A DNA stretch of 64,000 bases, taken from assembly GCA_049518415.1 (NCBI GenBank), contig JBEKRX010000001.1:124001-188000 (forward strand), given 5' to 3'. Source of the DNA: CAVQND01 sp049518415 (GTDB taxonomy: Bacteria > Verrucomicrobiota > Verrucomicrobiia > Limisphaerales > UBA8199). A program made the translations under genes and the position numbers. A model generated the notes under the pieces. That model was not told the origin of the DNA, searched no databases, and saw only the letters and a program-made list of their open reading frames with translations. Below, piece after piece: positions 7,479 to 14,784 of this stretch. How positions within the stretch are numbered: position 1 is the stretch's first letter; each line of letters begins with the position of its first letter.

Positions 7479-8072
7479 TCATTGATAAAAGGGACTGGAA
7501 ATGAGCCGGGCGACAGGAATCCCATGCGGTTGAAGAAAATAGAGCCAGGCGTGATCGCCGCGCAATCCAAGGTGGAGCAGATGGAGCTTCTGGGCCCGTC
7601 CCTCGATCTTCAGTATCACATAGTGCGCCCAGAACCGGTCGTCTGGCGGTCGTGTGGCTTGAGGCTCGGCGTCCGGCTTAAAATGCCAGACCAGCAGGTT
7701 TTCCTTTTTAGTCGGGAACAGGAGATCGTCCTCCCAGATGAGGATGTCGCCAGGAGGTAAGCCCACGCACTCATCGCGATTGAACACCAGACCTCGATTA
7801 CCCCCACCGGCATAATGCTCGATGTCCTCTCGCACCGCTTCTTTGCCACGATTTGGGGCGCAAAAGATTAGCGCGTTGGAGTCGCCAAGATAGCGCAAGC
7901 AGTGAGAAAAGTCCGTGATGCCAGCGTCGTAGGGAGGGCGTTGAGGCCCAGGATAAAGGCACACCCGCTTCCGGCGCAGGGTTTCGATGCAGCCGAGGGT
8001 GCGGGCTTCGTCCAATTCGGGCGGGGGGGTCATACCTTTGGGCGGCCCTTCGTCGTGGTCGTCGCCGTTCAT
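7479..8072 (-). CDS. Hypothetical protein, 197 residues
   Basis: I do not recognise this protein. It has a hydrophilic N-terminus with DELDEART-like charge and then ETLRRKRVCLYPGPQRPPYD, ALIFCAPNRGKEAV, DILIWEDDLLFPTKKENLLV and YFLQPHGIPVARL. The even hydrophobic spacing and lack of low complexity argue that it is a real folded protein. There is no signal peptide. ATG 8070-8072 gives the full length; an internal ATG (MTPPPELDE) preceded by AAAGG is an alternative. It is on the leftward strand, with the XRE gene on the opposite strand just upstream, so both could share control DNA around 8073-8152. Confidence 0.55.
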   Translation of the reverse strand: MNGDDHDEGPPKGMTPPPELDEARTLGCIETLRRKRVCLYPGPQRPPYDAGITDFSHCLRYLGDSNALIFCAPNRGKEAVREDIEHYAGGGNRGLVFNRDECVGLPPGDILIWEDDLLFPTKKENLLVWHFKPDAEPQATRPPDDRFWAHYVILKIEGRAQKLHLLHLGLRGDHAWLYFLQPHGIPVARLISSPFYQ

Positions 8073-8137
8073 TTTCAGTGGCTTAATGCCGGATTCAATT
8101 TACGCCCCATTGGGCCGTTTTGGCAAGGAGAAAAAGA

Positions 8138-8152
8138 CGCCCTAATAGGGCG
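8138..8152. promoter_or_regulatory. Perfect palindrome over XRE start codon, candidate operator
   Basis: The sequence CGCCCTAATAGGGCG has 7-base arms around a single central base and its last base is the first base of the GTG start of the XRE gene. Homodimeric HTH-XRE repressors bind such palindromes, so self-repression of the regulator is likely. The site also lies 66 bases upstream of the divergent 7479-8072 gene and could control it too. The role is inferred from position and symmetry. Confidence 0.5.
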
Positions 8153-8379
8153 TGCCGAAAGACTACAAAATTCAGGCTCAGTTGAAAGCGTTTGGTGCAA
8201 ATGTCCGCCGCGAGCGAACCGCCAGGGGCATGACGCAGGAAAAACTGGCCGAAGCGGTCGAACTGAACATCCGCACGATCCAGAAAATTGAAGCGGGAGT
8301 GATCAACGTGCTTGTGACCACCGCGCTGCGGATTCAGAAAGCCCTGGGCTGCCCGTGGAGCCGGTTGATGCCTGGTTGA
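8152..8379 (+). CDS. HTH-XRE family transcriptional regulator
   Basis: The 75-residue protein is a single Cro/C1-type helix-turn-helix. AFGANVRRERTARGMTQEKL leads into AEAVELNIRTIQKIEAG, where MTQEKLAEAVELNIRTIQKIE is the DNA-binding unit, and a short helix ends it (ALRIQKALGCPWSRLM). Such small proteins act as repressors of mobile elements or toxin operons. The likely start is GTG 8152; no ATG lies early enough to keep the first helix. AAGGAG sits about 21 bases upstream, too far to be ideal. It is the only plus-strand gene among the leftward genes of this part of the island. Confidence 0.75.
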   Translation: MPKDYKIQAQLKAFGANVRRERTARGMTQEKLAEAVELNIRTIQKIEAGVINVLVTTALRIQKALGCPWSRLMPG

Positions 8380-8440
8380 CGCGCCCCTGGAAATGCTCTC
8401 CCGAGACACCTTTCGTGACCCAGATCGCCCCTCGGCTCGG

Positions 8441-8686
8441 TTACAACTCAATGAGCCCGGCTGACCTGTTCACATCCACCAAAGCGCCCCCCGAGAACCC
8501 GATGTGGAGCCGGTCCCCTGTGTGGCAGAACGCCAACGAATCGCTGGCCACGCTCAGACCAGCACAGCTCAGGATTTCAGCCACGCGCTGCCGCGCTGCC
8601 TCGTCGTCCTGGGAGGCTTGACCACTCGTGCGGCGGATGTCCACATCATCATCCCAATCTGCGGTGAATCTCTCGCGCTTTTTCAT
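8441..8686 (-). CDS. Small hypothetical protein, paralogue of upstream neighbour
   Basis: The 81-residue protein starts MKKRERFTADWDDDVDIRRT with GAGGAG well placed upstream. Its second half (RVAEILSCAGLSVASDSLAF, then HTGDRLHIGF) closely parallels part of the 137-residue product of 8702-9115 (HVREILSGVGLAVPKDPPLA, then HQTGDRILVTF). The two genes are therefore tandem paralogues, 15 bases apart and probably co-transcribed. I do not recognise the family. No membrane or secretion signals are present. Confidence 0.55.
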   Translation of the reverse strand: MKKRERFTADWDDDVDIRRTSGQASQDDEAARQRVAEILSCAGLSVASDSLAFCHTGDRLHIGFSGGALVDVNRSAGLIEL

Positions 8687-8701
8687 TTATGCTCCTCAGA
8701 T

Positions 8702-9115
8702 TCATCCACCCATCGGCACGCGCCGGGTGCGCCGGGTGTTCCCTTCTTGCCTCGCATCATGCCAGATGAAGGTCACAAGTATGCGATCACCAGTTTGGTG
8801 CGCCAGGGGCGGGTCCTTCGGCACCGCCAAACCGACGCCGGAGAGAATTTCCCGAACGTGATCTTGTAACTCCCGTTGGCTGACGAAACGGGGAGCGGTC
8901 AGACGTTTCAACTTGAAAATGTAAACGGGGTGATAGGGCGCTTTCTCGCCCTGCCTGATTTCGTATCCCGCTGCCTGGAAAGCTGTCGTGGCACGCGGAA
9001 GCACCGCCTGCTCGCTTCCGGGGAGAGGGAAGTAAAGGTCCTTGTAGTCGAAGTCATCGGTCTCGGCCACGGCAGCCTGCCGGAGCGCCGAAAGGTGTGG
9101 ATTTGAATCAGGCAT
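8702..9115 (-). CDS. Hypothetical protein, 137 residues, paralogue of 8441-8686
   Basis: The product starts MPDSNPHLSALRQAA and contains DFDYKDLYFPLPGSEQAVLP and KAPYHPVYIFKLKRLTAPRF. The shared module VREILSGVGLAVPKDPPLA-(H)-TGDRILVTFIW follows. I chose ATG 9113-9115, where GGAG and AAGGTGG lie just upstream; a GTG six codons earlier is possible. It is the first gene of a probable two-gene operon with its shorter paralogue. A pair of 11-base direct repeats (9168-9195) lies about 50 bases upstream and may be control DNA. The function is unknown. Confidence 0.55.
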   Translation of the reverse strand: MPDSNPHLSALRQAAVAETDDFDYKDLYFPLPGSEQAVLPRATTAFQAAGYEIRQGEKAPYHPVYIFKLKRLTAPRFVSQRELQDHVREILSGVGLAVPKDPPLAHQTGDRILVTFIWHDARQEGNTRRTRRVPMGG

Positions 9116-9167
9116 GGGAACCACCTTCTCCACCGCTGGAGAGCTGCGGCTGGCTCATTTCTTTCGC

Positions 9168-9195
9168 GTTCACCGTTTCGGCAGGTTCACCGTTT
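9168..9195. repeat. Two 11-base direct repeats (GTTCACCGTTT)
   Basis: GTTCACCGTTT occurs at 9168-9178 and 9185-9195, 17 bases apart centre to centre, upstream of the leftward paralogue pair. Direct repeats at this spacing can bind a regulator or recombination accessory protein. Otherwise the 9116-9352 gap shows no gene. Confidence 0.4.
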
Positions 9196-9352
9196 GGAGT
9201 GGCCGATTCGATAGGGGAATGCACCAAGCCGCGCTCGATTGGGGCGCTGACCCCGTGCGGCCCCTACATTGGAAAAATTCGCGGTTTTTCGGGAGGGGGC
9301 ACTCATCTGATGACCATCCGTGAAAGGGGTCGGACGCGGGTGCTGAATGAAA

Positions 9353-10567
9353 TCAGCAAGGGCGTGCCGTCATATTTCCAGTTGCCACGGCTTTGGCGGT
9401 TGCCATCCCCAACCTCTCTGCCTGCGCCAGCTCGTAATCACGGTCTATGAACTTGCCATAAACCGAGAAGATCAGCTTGGCGTCGCGGTGCCCCTGCCAC
9501 TTCGCGACGAGGCGCGGGTCAATCCCCGTTTGCAGGCAATGCACAATAAAACACCGCCGCAAAGCCCTTGGCTCGTAGGACGGCAAGTCCAACCGCTCGC
9601 ACGCGCTCGCCAACGCCTTGCGGGGATTTCGCCAGGCGACGACGGGTCTTCCGACCTGCAACCGCCCCTCCGCTTTCAAGGTCTGTATGAACGGCTGCGC
9701 GTGTGGGAAAATCGGGACATCGAACTGCTTGCCGGTCTTTTTTCTGCGGAAGTGGATTACGCCTGCGTCCGTGTCGATGTTTTCACCCAGCAGATACTTA
9801 ATCTCCGCCTGGCCGACCCCGAAGTTCCGCATGAATCCTGCAATCACCCCGGTTTCGGATGATGAAGTCCGAATGGAGTCAACGATCTCCTGACTTTGCT
9901 CCCAGAGCGGCTGCTGGCGGTCAGGCTCCACTTTCCGGGAATGCGCGAGTTTCTCCAGCGGCGACCGGTCGATGAGGTCATCCTCCCCGGCGATTTTGAA
10001 TAGCGCCCCCAGCGCCTTAAAGAGGATGTCGTTTACCGTTGAGGGCTTGCGCCCTTCGGAGAGCTTGCTCTTGAGCAGCCGCATGTCCGCCAGCTTGATA
10101 CTGGCGACATCCCGGTCAAAATCGAGGTAGCGACCGGCGACCTTGAAATGGGAGTCGAATTTCTGCCGCGTGGCTGCGGCCAAATGCCGTGATTCGCTCT
10201 TAAACCGCTCGACGAGGCTGCTGAGCGAAACACCCTGGGGCCCCAGCTCTGGGCCGCTAACGCGCACGGCAGCGGAAGGGGCGGGCATCGGGAGGGGTGG
10301 CTCAGTTGGCGGTCGTGCGAGGAAGTCCGCGTTGGGCTGGACGGGGCCCGATGGCACGCCAACCGGCAGCACGGTAATTTCCGTGTTCCCGTTTTGACCC
10401 GCCACGTAAATGTTCAGGGCTGAAATGGCCATTGCTCGCGTTCGATCCGTTGTCTGGAGGTTCTTCCAGACGTTCCGACCGTTCAGTTTGCGGCACCAAT
10501 AGACGGTGCCATTCGGCCCGTAGCGGTAAAGACCGCGAGCGATACGGACAAAGCGTCTTGCCCGCAC
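9353..10567 (-). CDS. Tyrosine recombinase/integrase with altered active site
   Basis: This is a site-specific recombinase of the phage-integrase family. Its N-terminal part has YRYGPNGTVYWCRKLNGRNV, typical of arm-binding domains. A core-binding domain follows (RHLAAATRQKFDSHFKVAGR), then a C-terminal catalytic domain with LRRCFIVHCLQTGIDPRLVA, KWQGHRDAK and the nucleophile tyrosine in IFSVYGKF. The box I arginine, normally in G-(L/V)-R-x-x-E, reads GVGQAEIKYL, with Gly in its place. The first His of HxxR is Arg (RALR). The frame is open to GTG 10690, but the first 41 codons are tRNA-Val-derived sequence; GTG 10565-10567 is the first start outside it. Position beside the tRNA half marks the island end. 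Confidence 0.75.
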   Translation of the reverse strand: MRARRFVRIARGLYRYGPNGTVYWCRKLNGRNVWKNLQTTDRTRAMAISALNIYVAGQNGNTEITVLPVGVPSGPVQPNADFLARPPTEPPLPMPAPSAAVRVSGPELGPQGVSLSSLVERFKSESRHLAAATRQKFDSHFKVAGRYLDFDRDVASIKLADMRLLKSKLSEGRKPSTVNDILFKALGALFKIAGEDDLIDRSPLEKLAHSRKVEPDRQQPLWEQSQEIVDSIRTSSSETGVIAGFMRNFGVGQAEIKYLLGENIDTDAGVIHFRRKKTGKQFDVPIFPHAQPFIQTLKAEGRLQVGRPVVAWRNPRKALASACERLDLPSYEPRALRRCFIVHCLQTGIDPRLVAKWQGHRDAKLIFSVYGKFIDRDYELAQAERLGMATAKAVATGNMTARPC

Positions 10568-10663
10568 CCCTTTTCGAGGCGCAAGGTCAGGACAAAATTC
10601 AGAATTTTCATATACTCTTTCGAGTTCGCACGGCTGCGCCGGGGTTTTCTCGCTTCCCCGCTT

Positions 10664-10704
10664 TTCCGTGTGAAGGAAGTGCTCTTCCACTGAGCTAAGC
10701 GCGC
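10664..10704 (-). pseudogene. 5' half of tRNA-Val(CAC), broken at island attachment site
   Basis: Read on the minus strand from 10704: acceptor strand GCGCGCT, TA, D stem GCTC...GAGC, then anticodon stem CTTCC, loop TTCACAC (anticodon CAC at 10670-10672) and GGAA. After 10664 the match to tRNA-Val ends. No variable loop, T arm with TTC, or matching 3' acceptor AGCGCGC follows. Only the 5' half is here, so integration or later deletion at the anticodon arm has split the gene. The neighbouring recombinase lies on the element side. Confidence 0.8.
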
Positions 10705-10833
10705 CACCGGGTTACAATTTACCAATTCCACACCCGCTCGCAAGGAGAAATCCTGAGGGCCTGAGGGCATTTCCCTTCACTATTCCCACCACTATTGCTT
10801 GCGCGCGAGGGCCTTTTCGTCCAGCCTCTCAGC

Positions 10834-11157
10834 ATGGTCAAACGGTCGCAAATACGGGCCTTCACCGAGGCGGTCGCGCGGAAGTTTCGCCCGCGCAAGA
10901 TCGTGCTCTTCGGCTCGTACGCCTACGGCAAACCCTCGGAGGACTCCGATGTGGATTTGCTCGTGATCATGCCGCGCACCCGTGACCGCGGGGAGAGGAT
11001 GTCAGTGCGCATCCGACACGCCATTCCCCGCGACTTCCCGCTCGACCTGCTGGTCAGGACGCCAGCCGATGTGGCGAAGCGCCTGCGCTGGGGCGACCCC
11101 TTTATATGCGACTTGCTGAGCAGGGGCAAAGTGCTCTATGAAGCCAGCCACGCGTGA
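10834..11157 (+). CDS. MNT-type minimal nucleotidyltransferase (antitoxin of HEPN pair)
   Basis: The 107-residue protein has the minimal nucleotidyltransferase signature IVLFGSYAYGKPSEDSDVDL, that is G-S-x(10)-D-x-D, giving the helix-capping GS and two metal-binding Asp residues. A third Asp is in PLDLLV. In HEPN/MNT modules the MNT partner neutralises the HEPN protein, in known cases by AMPylating it. Its 3' end overlaps the start of the HEPN gene by 20 bases, the usual arrangement. ATG 10834 (MVKRSQIRAF) was chosen since the 13 upstream codons are not protein-like. It lies just outside the broken tRNA. Confidence 0.85.
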   Translation: MVKRSQIRAFTEAVARKFRPRKIVLFGSYAYGKPSEDSDVDLLVIMPRTRDRGERMSVRIRHAIPRDFPLDLLVRTPADVAKRLRWGDPFICDLLSRGKVLYEASHA

Positions 11158-11524
11158 ATGGGTCAGAAAAGCGGAGAATGACTTCAAGGTCGCTTCTCAG
11201 ATTCTCCGTCGGCGAAAGGACATTGTACCGGACGCCGCCTGCTTTTTCTGCCAACAGTGCGTCGAGAAGTACCTCAAAGCGCGCCTGCTGGAGGCAGGCC
11301 TGTCTTTCCCTCGCACGCATGACCTCCTCCAGTTGCTCAATGCCTGCCTGGTAGTCGAGCCGCTCTGGTCTGCGTACTCGAAAGTCGCGGACGGCATGAC
11401 CGATTACGCTGTGGACTACCGCTATCCCGGGCACAGCGCGACCCTGCGTGAGGCCAGGATGGCGCTCCAGCACTGCCGTTCCCTGCGGGCCGAGGCGCGG
11501 CGGGCCTTGGGGCTAAAGTCGTAA
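11138..11524 (+). CDS. HEPN domain protein (toxin partner of MNT)
   Basis: The 128-residue, all-helical protein reads REWVRKAENDFKVASQILRR, CFFCQQCVEKYLKARLLEAG and FPRTHDLLQLLNACL. This is the COG2250-type HEPN pattern of an E-x-D in the first helix, Q-x-x-E-K-x-L-K-A in the second and tHDL after it. HEPN proteins of such pairs are ribonucleases or former ones. I do not see the strict R-x(4-6)-H catalytic motif, only R-T-H, so activity is uncertain. It overlaps the MNT gene and is surely co-translated with it. Confidence 0.85.
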   Translation: MKPATREWVRKAENDFKVASQILRRRKDIVPDAACFFCQQCVEKYLKARLLEAGLSFPRTHDLLQLLNACLVVEPLWSAYSKVADGMTDYAVDYRYPGHSATLREARMALQHCRSLRAEARRALGLKS

Positions 11525-11719
11525 TCGCCCGCTGCGGAGCGGGCTGCGGCTGGCTGCGCGGTGTTCGCTCGCAAATCGTCTCTGTTAGGCAAGCACATTG
11601 ACCGTTCACCTCGCTCCGTCCGGCGGCTGCGTGGCGGGATTGCAAAGAGAATGACCCCGCTGTTTCGATTCCGTTCGCAACCCCTTTCCGACCACCTCGC
11701 TTCCTGCCACACTGAACCG

Positions 11720-11932
11720 ATGAGCGAAATCGTGTTTCAAATCAGCGAAGACGACACCGACGGCGGCTTCATTGCCCGCGCCCTCGGCCATTCCATCGTC
11801 ACCGAAGCCGACATCTGGGAGGAACTTCGCGCCAACGTCCGCGAGGCTGTCCTTTGCCACTTCGACGAAGGCAAAGCCCCCGCCGTCACTCGCCTCCACC
11901 GGGTCATGGACGAGCTGCTCGCCACGGCATGA
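11720..11932 (+). CDS. hicB: HicB-like antitoxin
   Basis: The 70-residue protein matches the short HicB-type antitoxin fold. FQISEDDTDGGFIARALGHS is a beta hairpin with the D-x-x-G-G-(F/Y)-x-A-R-A pattern, and TEADIWEELRANVREAVLCH follows with the E-A-x-x-x-E-L-x-x-x-(V/I)-x-x-A motif. HicB normally binds and blocks the HicA mRNA interferase and represses the operon. Its stop codon overlaps the start of a hicA reading frame by ATGA, the usual operon layout. That toxin is truncated (see next entry), so the antitoxin seems orphaned here. No strong ribosome binding site is visible before ATG 11720. Confidence 0.8.
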   Translation: MSEIVFQISEDDTDGGFIARALGHSIVTEADIWEELRANVREAVLCHFDEGKAPAVTRLHRVMDELLATA

Positions 11933-12072
11933 AGCTGCCGCGCGACCTCTCCGCCGCCGATCTGGAAAAGGCGCGGCGCCGATTCTCCTCTCGCAATAAT
12001 GTTGACAGACGCTTTGGGGTCAGCGCATGCTCCGGCCCGGGTCTGGGCGAGCCAAGCTGGGCAGCGCGGTGA
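11929..12072 (+). pseudogene. hicA: Truncated hicA toxin
   Basis: The frame starts at ATG 11929, overlapping the hicB stop, and encodes MKLPRDLSAADLEKA, a clear HicA N-terminus. An intact toxin continues with a G-(Y/F)-x-x-x-R-Q-x-G-S-H segment carrying the catalytic His. Here the sequence departs into RRRFSSRNNVDRRFG and ends at 12072 without that segment. The toxin was therefore lost by deletion or an insertion junction at about 11975. The remaining DNA to 12168 shows no other gene. Confidence 0.7.
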
Positions 12073-12168
12073 ACTGTCTGTTCCGCGGCGTCCCAAGGGG
12101 CGCTGAGCGCGCTGGCCGCCGCAGGCCGCACCGAAGTCAATCAACCGCGATCACCGCACAGAACTGCT

Positions 12169-12891
12169 ATGATGCCAATCAACACACGCGCTTGGATTCC
12201 GGGCGCAATCCTGATGTTAGGTCTTGGCGCCGGCCTCGTGGCCGGGGCCCGGCCAGCCAACAGCCAAGAGCCGCCGGTGGTGGACCCCGGTCCGCCCGGG
12301 GGGCCGCCGTCCGACGCGCTGGTGCTGTTCGGGGGGCAGGACCTCGCCCAGTGGCGAAACGCCTCGGGCGGGGAGGCCAAGTGGAAGGTGGCCGACGGTG
12401 TGGCGGAAGTCAACGGCACCGGGAATATCGTGACGAAAGAGGAGTTCGGGGACTTGCAAGTGCACGTGGAATGGGCCTCGCCGGCGGAGGTGAAAGGGGA
12501 GGGCCAGGGGCGAGGCAACTCCGGGGTTTACCTGATGGGCCGCTATGAGATCCAGGTGCTGGATTCCTATCAAAACAAGACCTACTTTAACGGCCAGGCC
12601 GGCGCCCTTTACGGCGTCTCGGCCCCGCTGGTCAATGCCAGCCGCAAACCCGGCGAGTGGCAGACTTACGACATTATTTTCCACGCCCCGAGGCGGTTGC
12701 CGGACGGCAAGGTCGAACCGGGGACAGTCACGGTGCTGCACAACGGTGTGCTGGTGCAGGATCACGTGGCGGTCACCGGGCAAGCCACCACCGCCGCCCG
12801 GTTCCAGGGGGTCGCACCCAAAGGCCCGCTCATGTTGCAGGACCACGGCAACCCGGTCCGCTTCCGCAACATTTGGGTCCGGCGCCTCTGA
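12169..12891 (+). CDS. DUF1080 (3-keto-disaccharide hydrolase family) secreted protein
   Basis: The 240-residue protein has an N-terminal signal peptide (GAILMLGLGAGLVAGARPA) and then a concanavalin-like DUF1080 domain. Its landmarks are ALVLFGGQDLAQWRNASGG, KWKVADGVAEV, DLQVHVEWASPAE, GRGNSGVYLMGRYEIQVLDS, WQTYDIIFHAPRR and PLMLQDHGNPVRFRNIWVR. In this family the G-N-S-G-V-(Y/F) and E-I-Q-(V/I)-L-D-S motifs line the carbohydrate site, and some members hydrolyse 3-keto-glycosides. Such genes abound in Verrucomicrobiota and Planctomycetota and likely serve glycan use in the periplasm. It converges on the nucleotidyltransferase gene. Two consecutive ATGs (12169, 12172) are possible starts. Confidence 0.85.
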   Translation: MMPINTRAWIPGAILMLGLGAGLVAGARPANSQEPPVVDPGPPGGPPSDALVLFGGQDLAQWRNASGGEAKWKVADGVAEVNGTGNIVTKEEFGDLQVHVEWASPAEVKGEGQGRGNSGVYLMGRYEIQVLDSYQNKTYFNGQAGALYGVSAPLVNASRKPGEWQTYDIIFHAPRRLPDGKVEPGTVTVLHNGVLVQDHVAVTGQATTAARFQGVAPKGPLMLQDHGNPVRFRNIWVRRL

Positions 12892-12960
12892 ACGGTTTCC
12901 GTGCCGCTCCACATCAACGGCTGACCCGAGCCTCATCGCCCCCGTACATGGCAGGCGGAG

Positions 12961-13920
12961 TCAGGCCCAGAGTTTCTCGGGATAGTCCCCTTGCCGGACC
13001 AGGCGCCGGATGTGCTCGATGACGGCGGGCCGGTCTTGGCGATAGGTGATGCCGAACCAAGCGTCCGGGGTGCGCAGGACCTTGAGCCGTTGCTGGCCCC
13101 GGCCCAGCAGGGTGTTGACCACGGTGGGGATGAAGAACTCGGCCTGGTCGTCGTGGGGATGGGCCGCCAGGAACGAGCCGAACTGGCGGCGCAGATGGGT
13201 GAAAATGGTCGGGCTGAACCCCCACATGTTGAGGGAGACGGTCTCTCTGCCCGTCAGGGGATGGATGGTTCCGGAGGGGTCGGTATATTTCACGGCGGCG
13301 CCGTCCCACTCGAGGCGGGTCAGTTCGACCACTTGTTCCAGGAAGTCGTCGGGGCTGGTGCGGCACAGGCCCCGCGCCACGGAGCCGAATTCAGAGAGCG
13401 TGTTCCTTAACACAAAGCCGACCATGGCGTAGTCCGGGCTGCCGGATTGCAGATGGCGGGCGAGCAACTGGTAGGAGTTGCGGCCGTAGAAATCGTCGGC
13501 GTTGATGACGGCGAACGGTCCCTGGATGGCCTCGGCGCCCATGAGCAGGGCGTGGCCGGTGCCCCAGGGTTTGCGGCGGCGCGGGGGTGGAGCAAAGCCC
13601 GGCGGCAGCTTGTCCAGTTCCTGGAAAACATAGTCCACCGGGAGCCGCGGTTCGAACCGGGCGCCGATGGTCTGTTTGAAAGGCCTTTCGATGTCGCGGC
13701 GGATGACGAAGACCAGGCTGCCGAAACCGGCGCACAAGGCATCATAGATCGAATAGTCAATGATCGTTTCGCCGCTCGGTCCGACGGGGTCGGTTTGTTT
13801 CAGGCCGCCGTAGCGGCTGCCAATGCCGGCTGCCAGGACAAGCAACGCCGGCCGGCCCAGGGCTGTGCCAGCGGGATTTGCCTGCCGGGGATATGCTCGG
13901 TGCTCGCGCCTTGGCTGCAC
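12961..13920 (-). CDS. Sugar nucleotidyltransferase family protein
   Basis: This 319-residue protein belongs to the NTP_transferase superfamily. LLVLAAGIGSRYGGLKQTDP is the nucleotide-binding L-A-A-G-x-G-x-R loop plus the lysine, PSGETIIDYSIYDAL follows, and AVINADDFYGRNSYQLLARH is the metal-binding D-x-D region. Members transfer a nucleotide to a sugar-1-phosphate or act on related substrates; the substrate here is not evident. The frame is open far upstream into the YIP1 gene region. I chose GTG 13918-13920 because GAGGG lies just upstream and the catalytic loop then begins about 25 residues in. It is probably transcribed with the YIP1 gene 47 bases upstream. Confidence 0.75.
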   Translation of the reverse strand: MQPRREHRAYPRQANPAGTALGRPALLVLAAGIGSRYGGLKQTDPVGPSGETIIDYSIYDALCAGFGSLVFVIRRDIERPFKQTIGARFEPRLPVDYVFQELDKLPPGFAPPPRRRKPWGTGHALLMGAEAIQGPFAVINADDFYGRNSYQLLARHLQSGSPDYAMVGFVLRNTLSEFGSVARGLCRTSPDDFLEQVVELTRLEWDGAAVKYTDPSGTIHPLTGRETVSLNMWGFSPTIFTHLRRQFGSFLAAHPHDDQAEFFIPTVVNTLLGRGQQRLKVLRTPDAWFGITYRQDRPAVIEHIRRLVRQGDYPEKLWA

Positions 13921-13967
13921 GAAAAATCCCTCGCCGCCTAGGTCAGCGTACTCATGAAACGGCCCAC

Positions 13968-14774
13968 TTAGGCCGCGCCCGCGCGGCTGAAGAGGGCTTT
14001 GGCCGCCGCGCCCAGGGCGATAAAGAACCCGGTGTAGGCGAGCCAGATGCCGAAGACGCAGGCGGCAGCTTTGGCGAAGGAGGCGCCGCTCAGCCGGGCC
14101 AACCCGATTGACCGGGCCGCCAGCAGCCAGAGGGTCATCACGTTCACGGCGCTCAGCAGGCCGTGCACCGTGTTCTGCGGATTGAAATCTTTCACCACCA
14201 GCAACATCAGGCTGGGGCTGGCATAGAGGTTGTTCAGCGACAGGACCATCAGGGTCCGCACGACTGCATCCAGCACGAGAATCACGTTTGCCAGGCCAAC
14301 GGCCTCGACAGCTTTCATGTAGGTAAAATTGCCCTTGAAGGCCTTGGCGCCGAGCAGCCAGAGGAAGAGGCCCCACAGAAAAGGCGTGGCGAAGCCAATG
14401 AAGACCGGCATGGCCATGGCGCCGATCTCCGCGCTGATACCCGTCCACTTCTCTCCGATCTGGCGAGCCTGCTCGGCCTGTTCGGGCGACAGGTGGCTGC
14501 GCTCGACCTGCTTTTGGATGGCCTGTTCGGTAAGCTCGGCCAGTTGTTGCTTGGTGGTCTCCTGTGAGAAGATGAGGAACGCGCCCAGCCAGCTTATGAA
14601 AATGAGCAGTAAGGCGGGCACCAGCCAGTTGGCATGGGCCGGTGGCGAGTTCTTCACAACGTCGAAGGCTTCGCCTGGGGCGGCGATCACGTTGGCCAGG
14701 CGGCCGACCAGGGACATCGCGGGGGGTTTCGGGGTTTCCGGTGGCAGATTCTGGGTCTGGGGAGGTTCTTCCAT
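13968..14774 (-). CDS. YIP1 family membrane protein
   Basis: The 268-residue protein has a proline-rich cytoplasmic start (PPQTQNLPPETPKPPAM), then MSLVGRLANVIAAPGEAFDV, the V-x-x-x-P-x-x-(A/T)-F motif opening YIP1-domain proteins. At least five hydrophobic segments follow: WLVPALLLIFISWLGAFLIF, FATPFLWGLFLWLLG, VGLANVILVLDAVV, VMTLWLLAARSIGLA and AACVFGIWLAYTGFFIALG. A charged helix between the first two (ELTEQAIQKQVERSHL) lies outside the membrane. Bacterial YIP1 proteins are of unclear function, sometimes tied to transport or envelope tasks. Confidence 0.75.
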   Translation of the reverse strand: MEEPPQTQNLPPETPKPPAMSLVGRLANVIAAPGEAFDVVKNSPPAHANWLVPALLLIFISWLGAFLIFSQETTKQQLAELTEQAIQKQVERSHLSPEQAEQARQIGEKWTGISAEIGAMAMPVFIGFATPFLWGLFLWLLGAKAFKGNFTYMKAVEAVGLANVILVLDAVVRTLMVLSLNNLYASPSLMLLVVKDFNPQNTVHGLLSAVNVMTLWLLAARSIGLARLSGASFAKAAACVFGIWLAYTGFFIALGAAAKALFSRAGAA

Positions 14775-14784
14775 AACGCAATAG

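Noticed and set aside
10483..10770. A 95-residue minus-strand protein containing VARLAQWKSTSFTRK
   Set aside because: This peptide is the translation of the tRNA-Val gene and is a known type of false protein.
14100..14781. A 606-residue version of the sugar nucleotidyltransferase
   Set aside because: Its upstream half lies over the YIP1 membrane protein gene in another frame and has no fold. The start at 13920 has a ribosome binding site.
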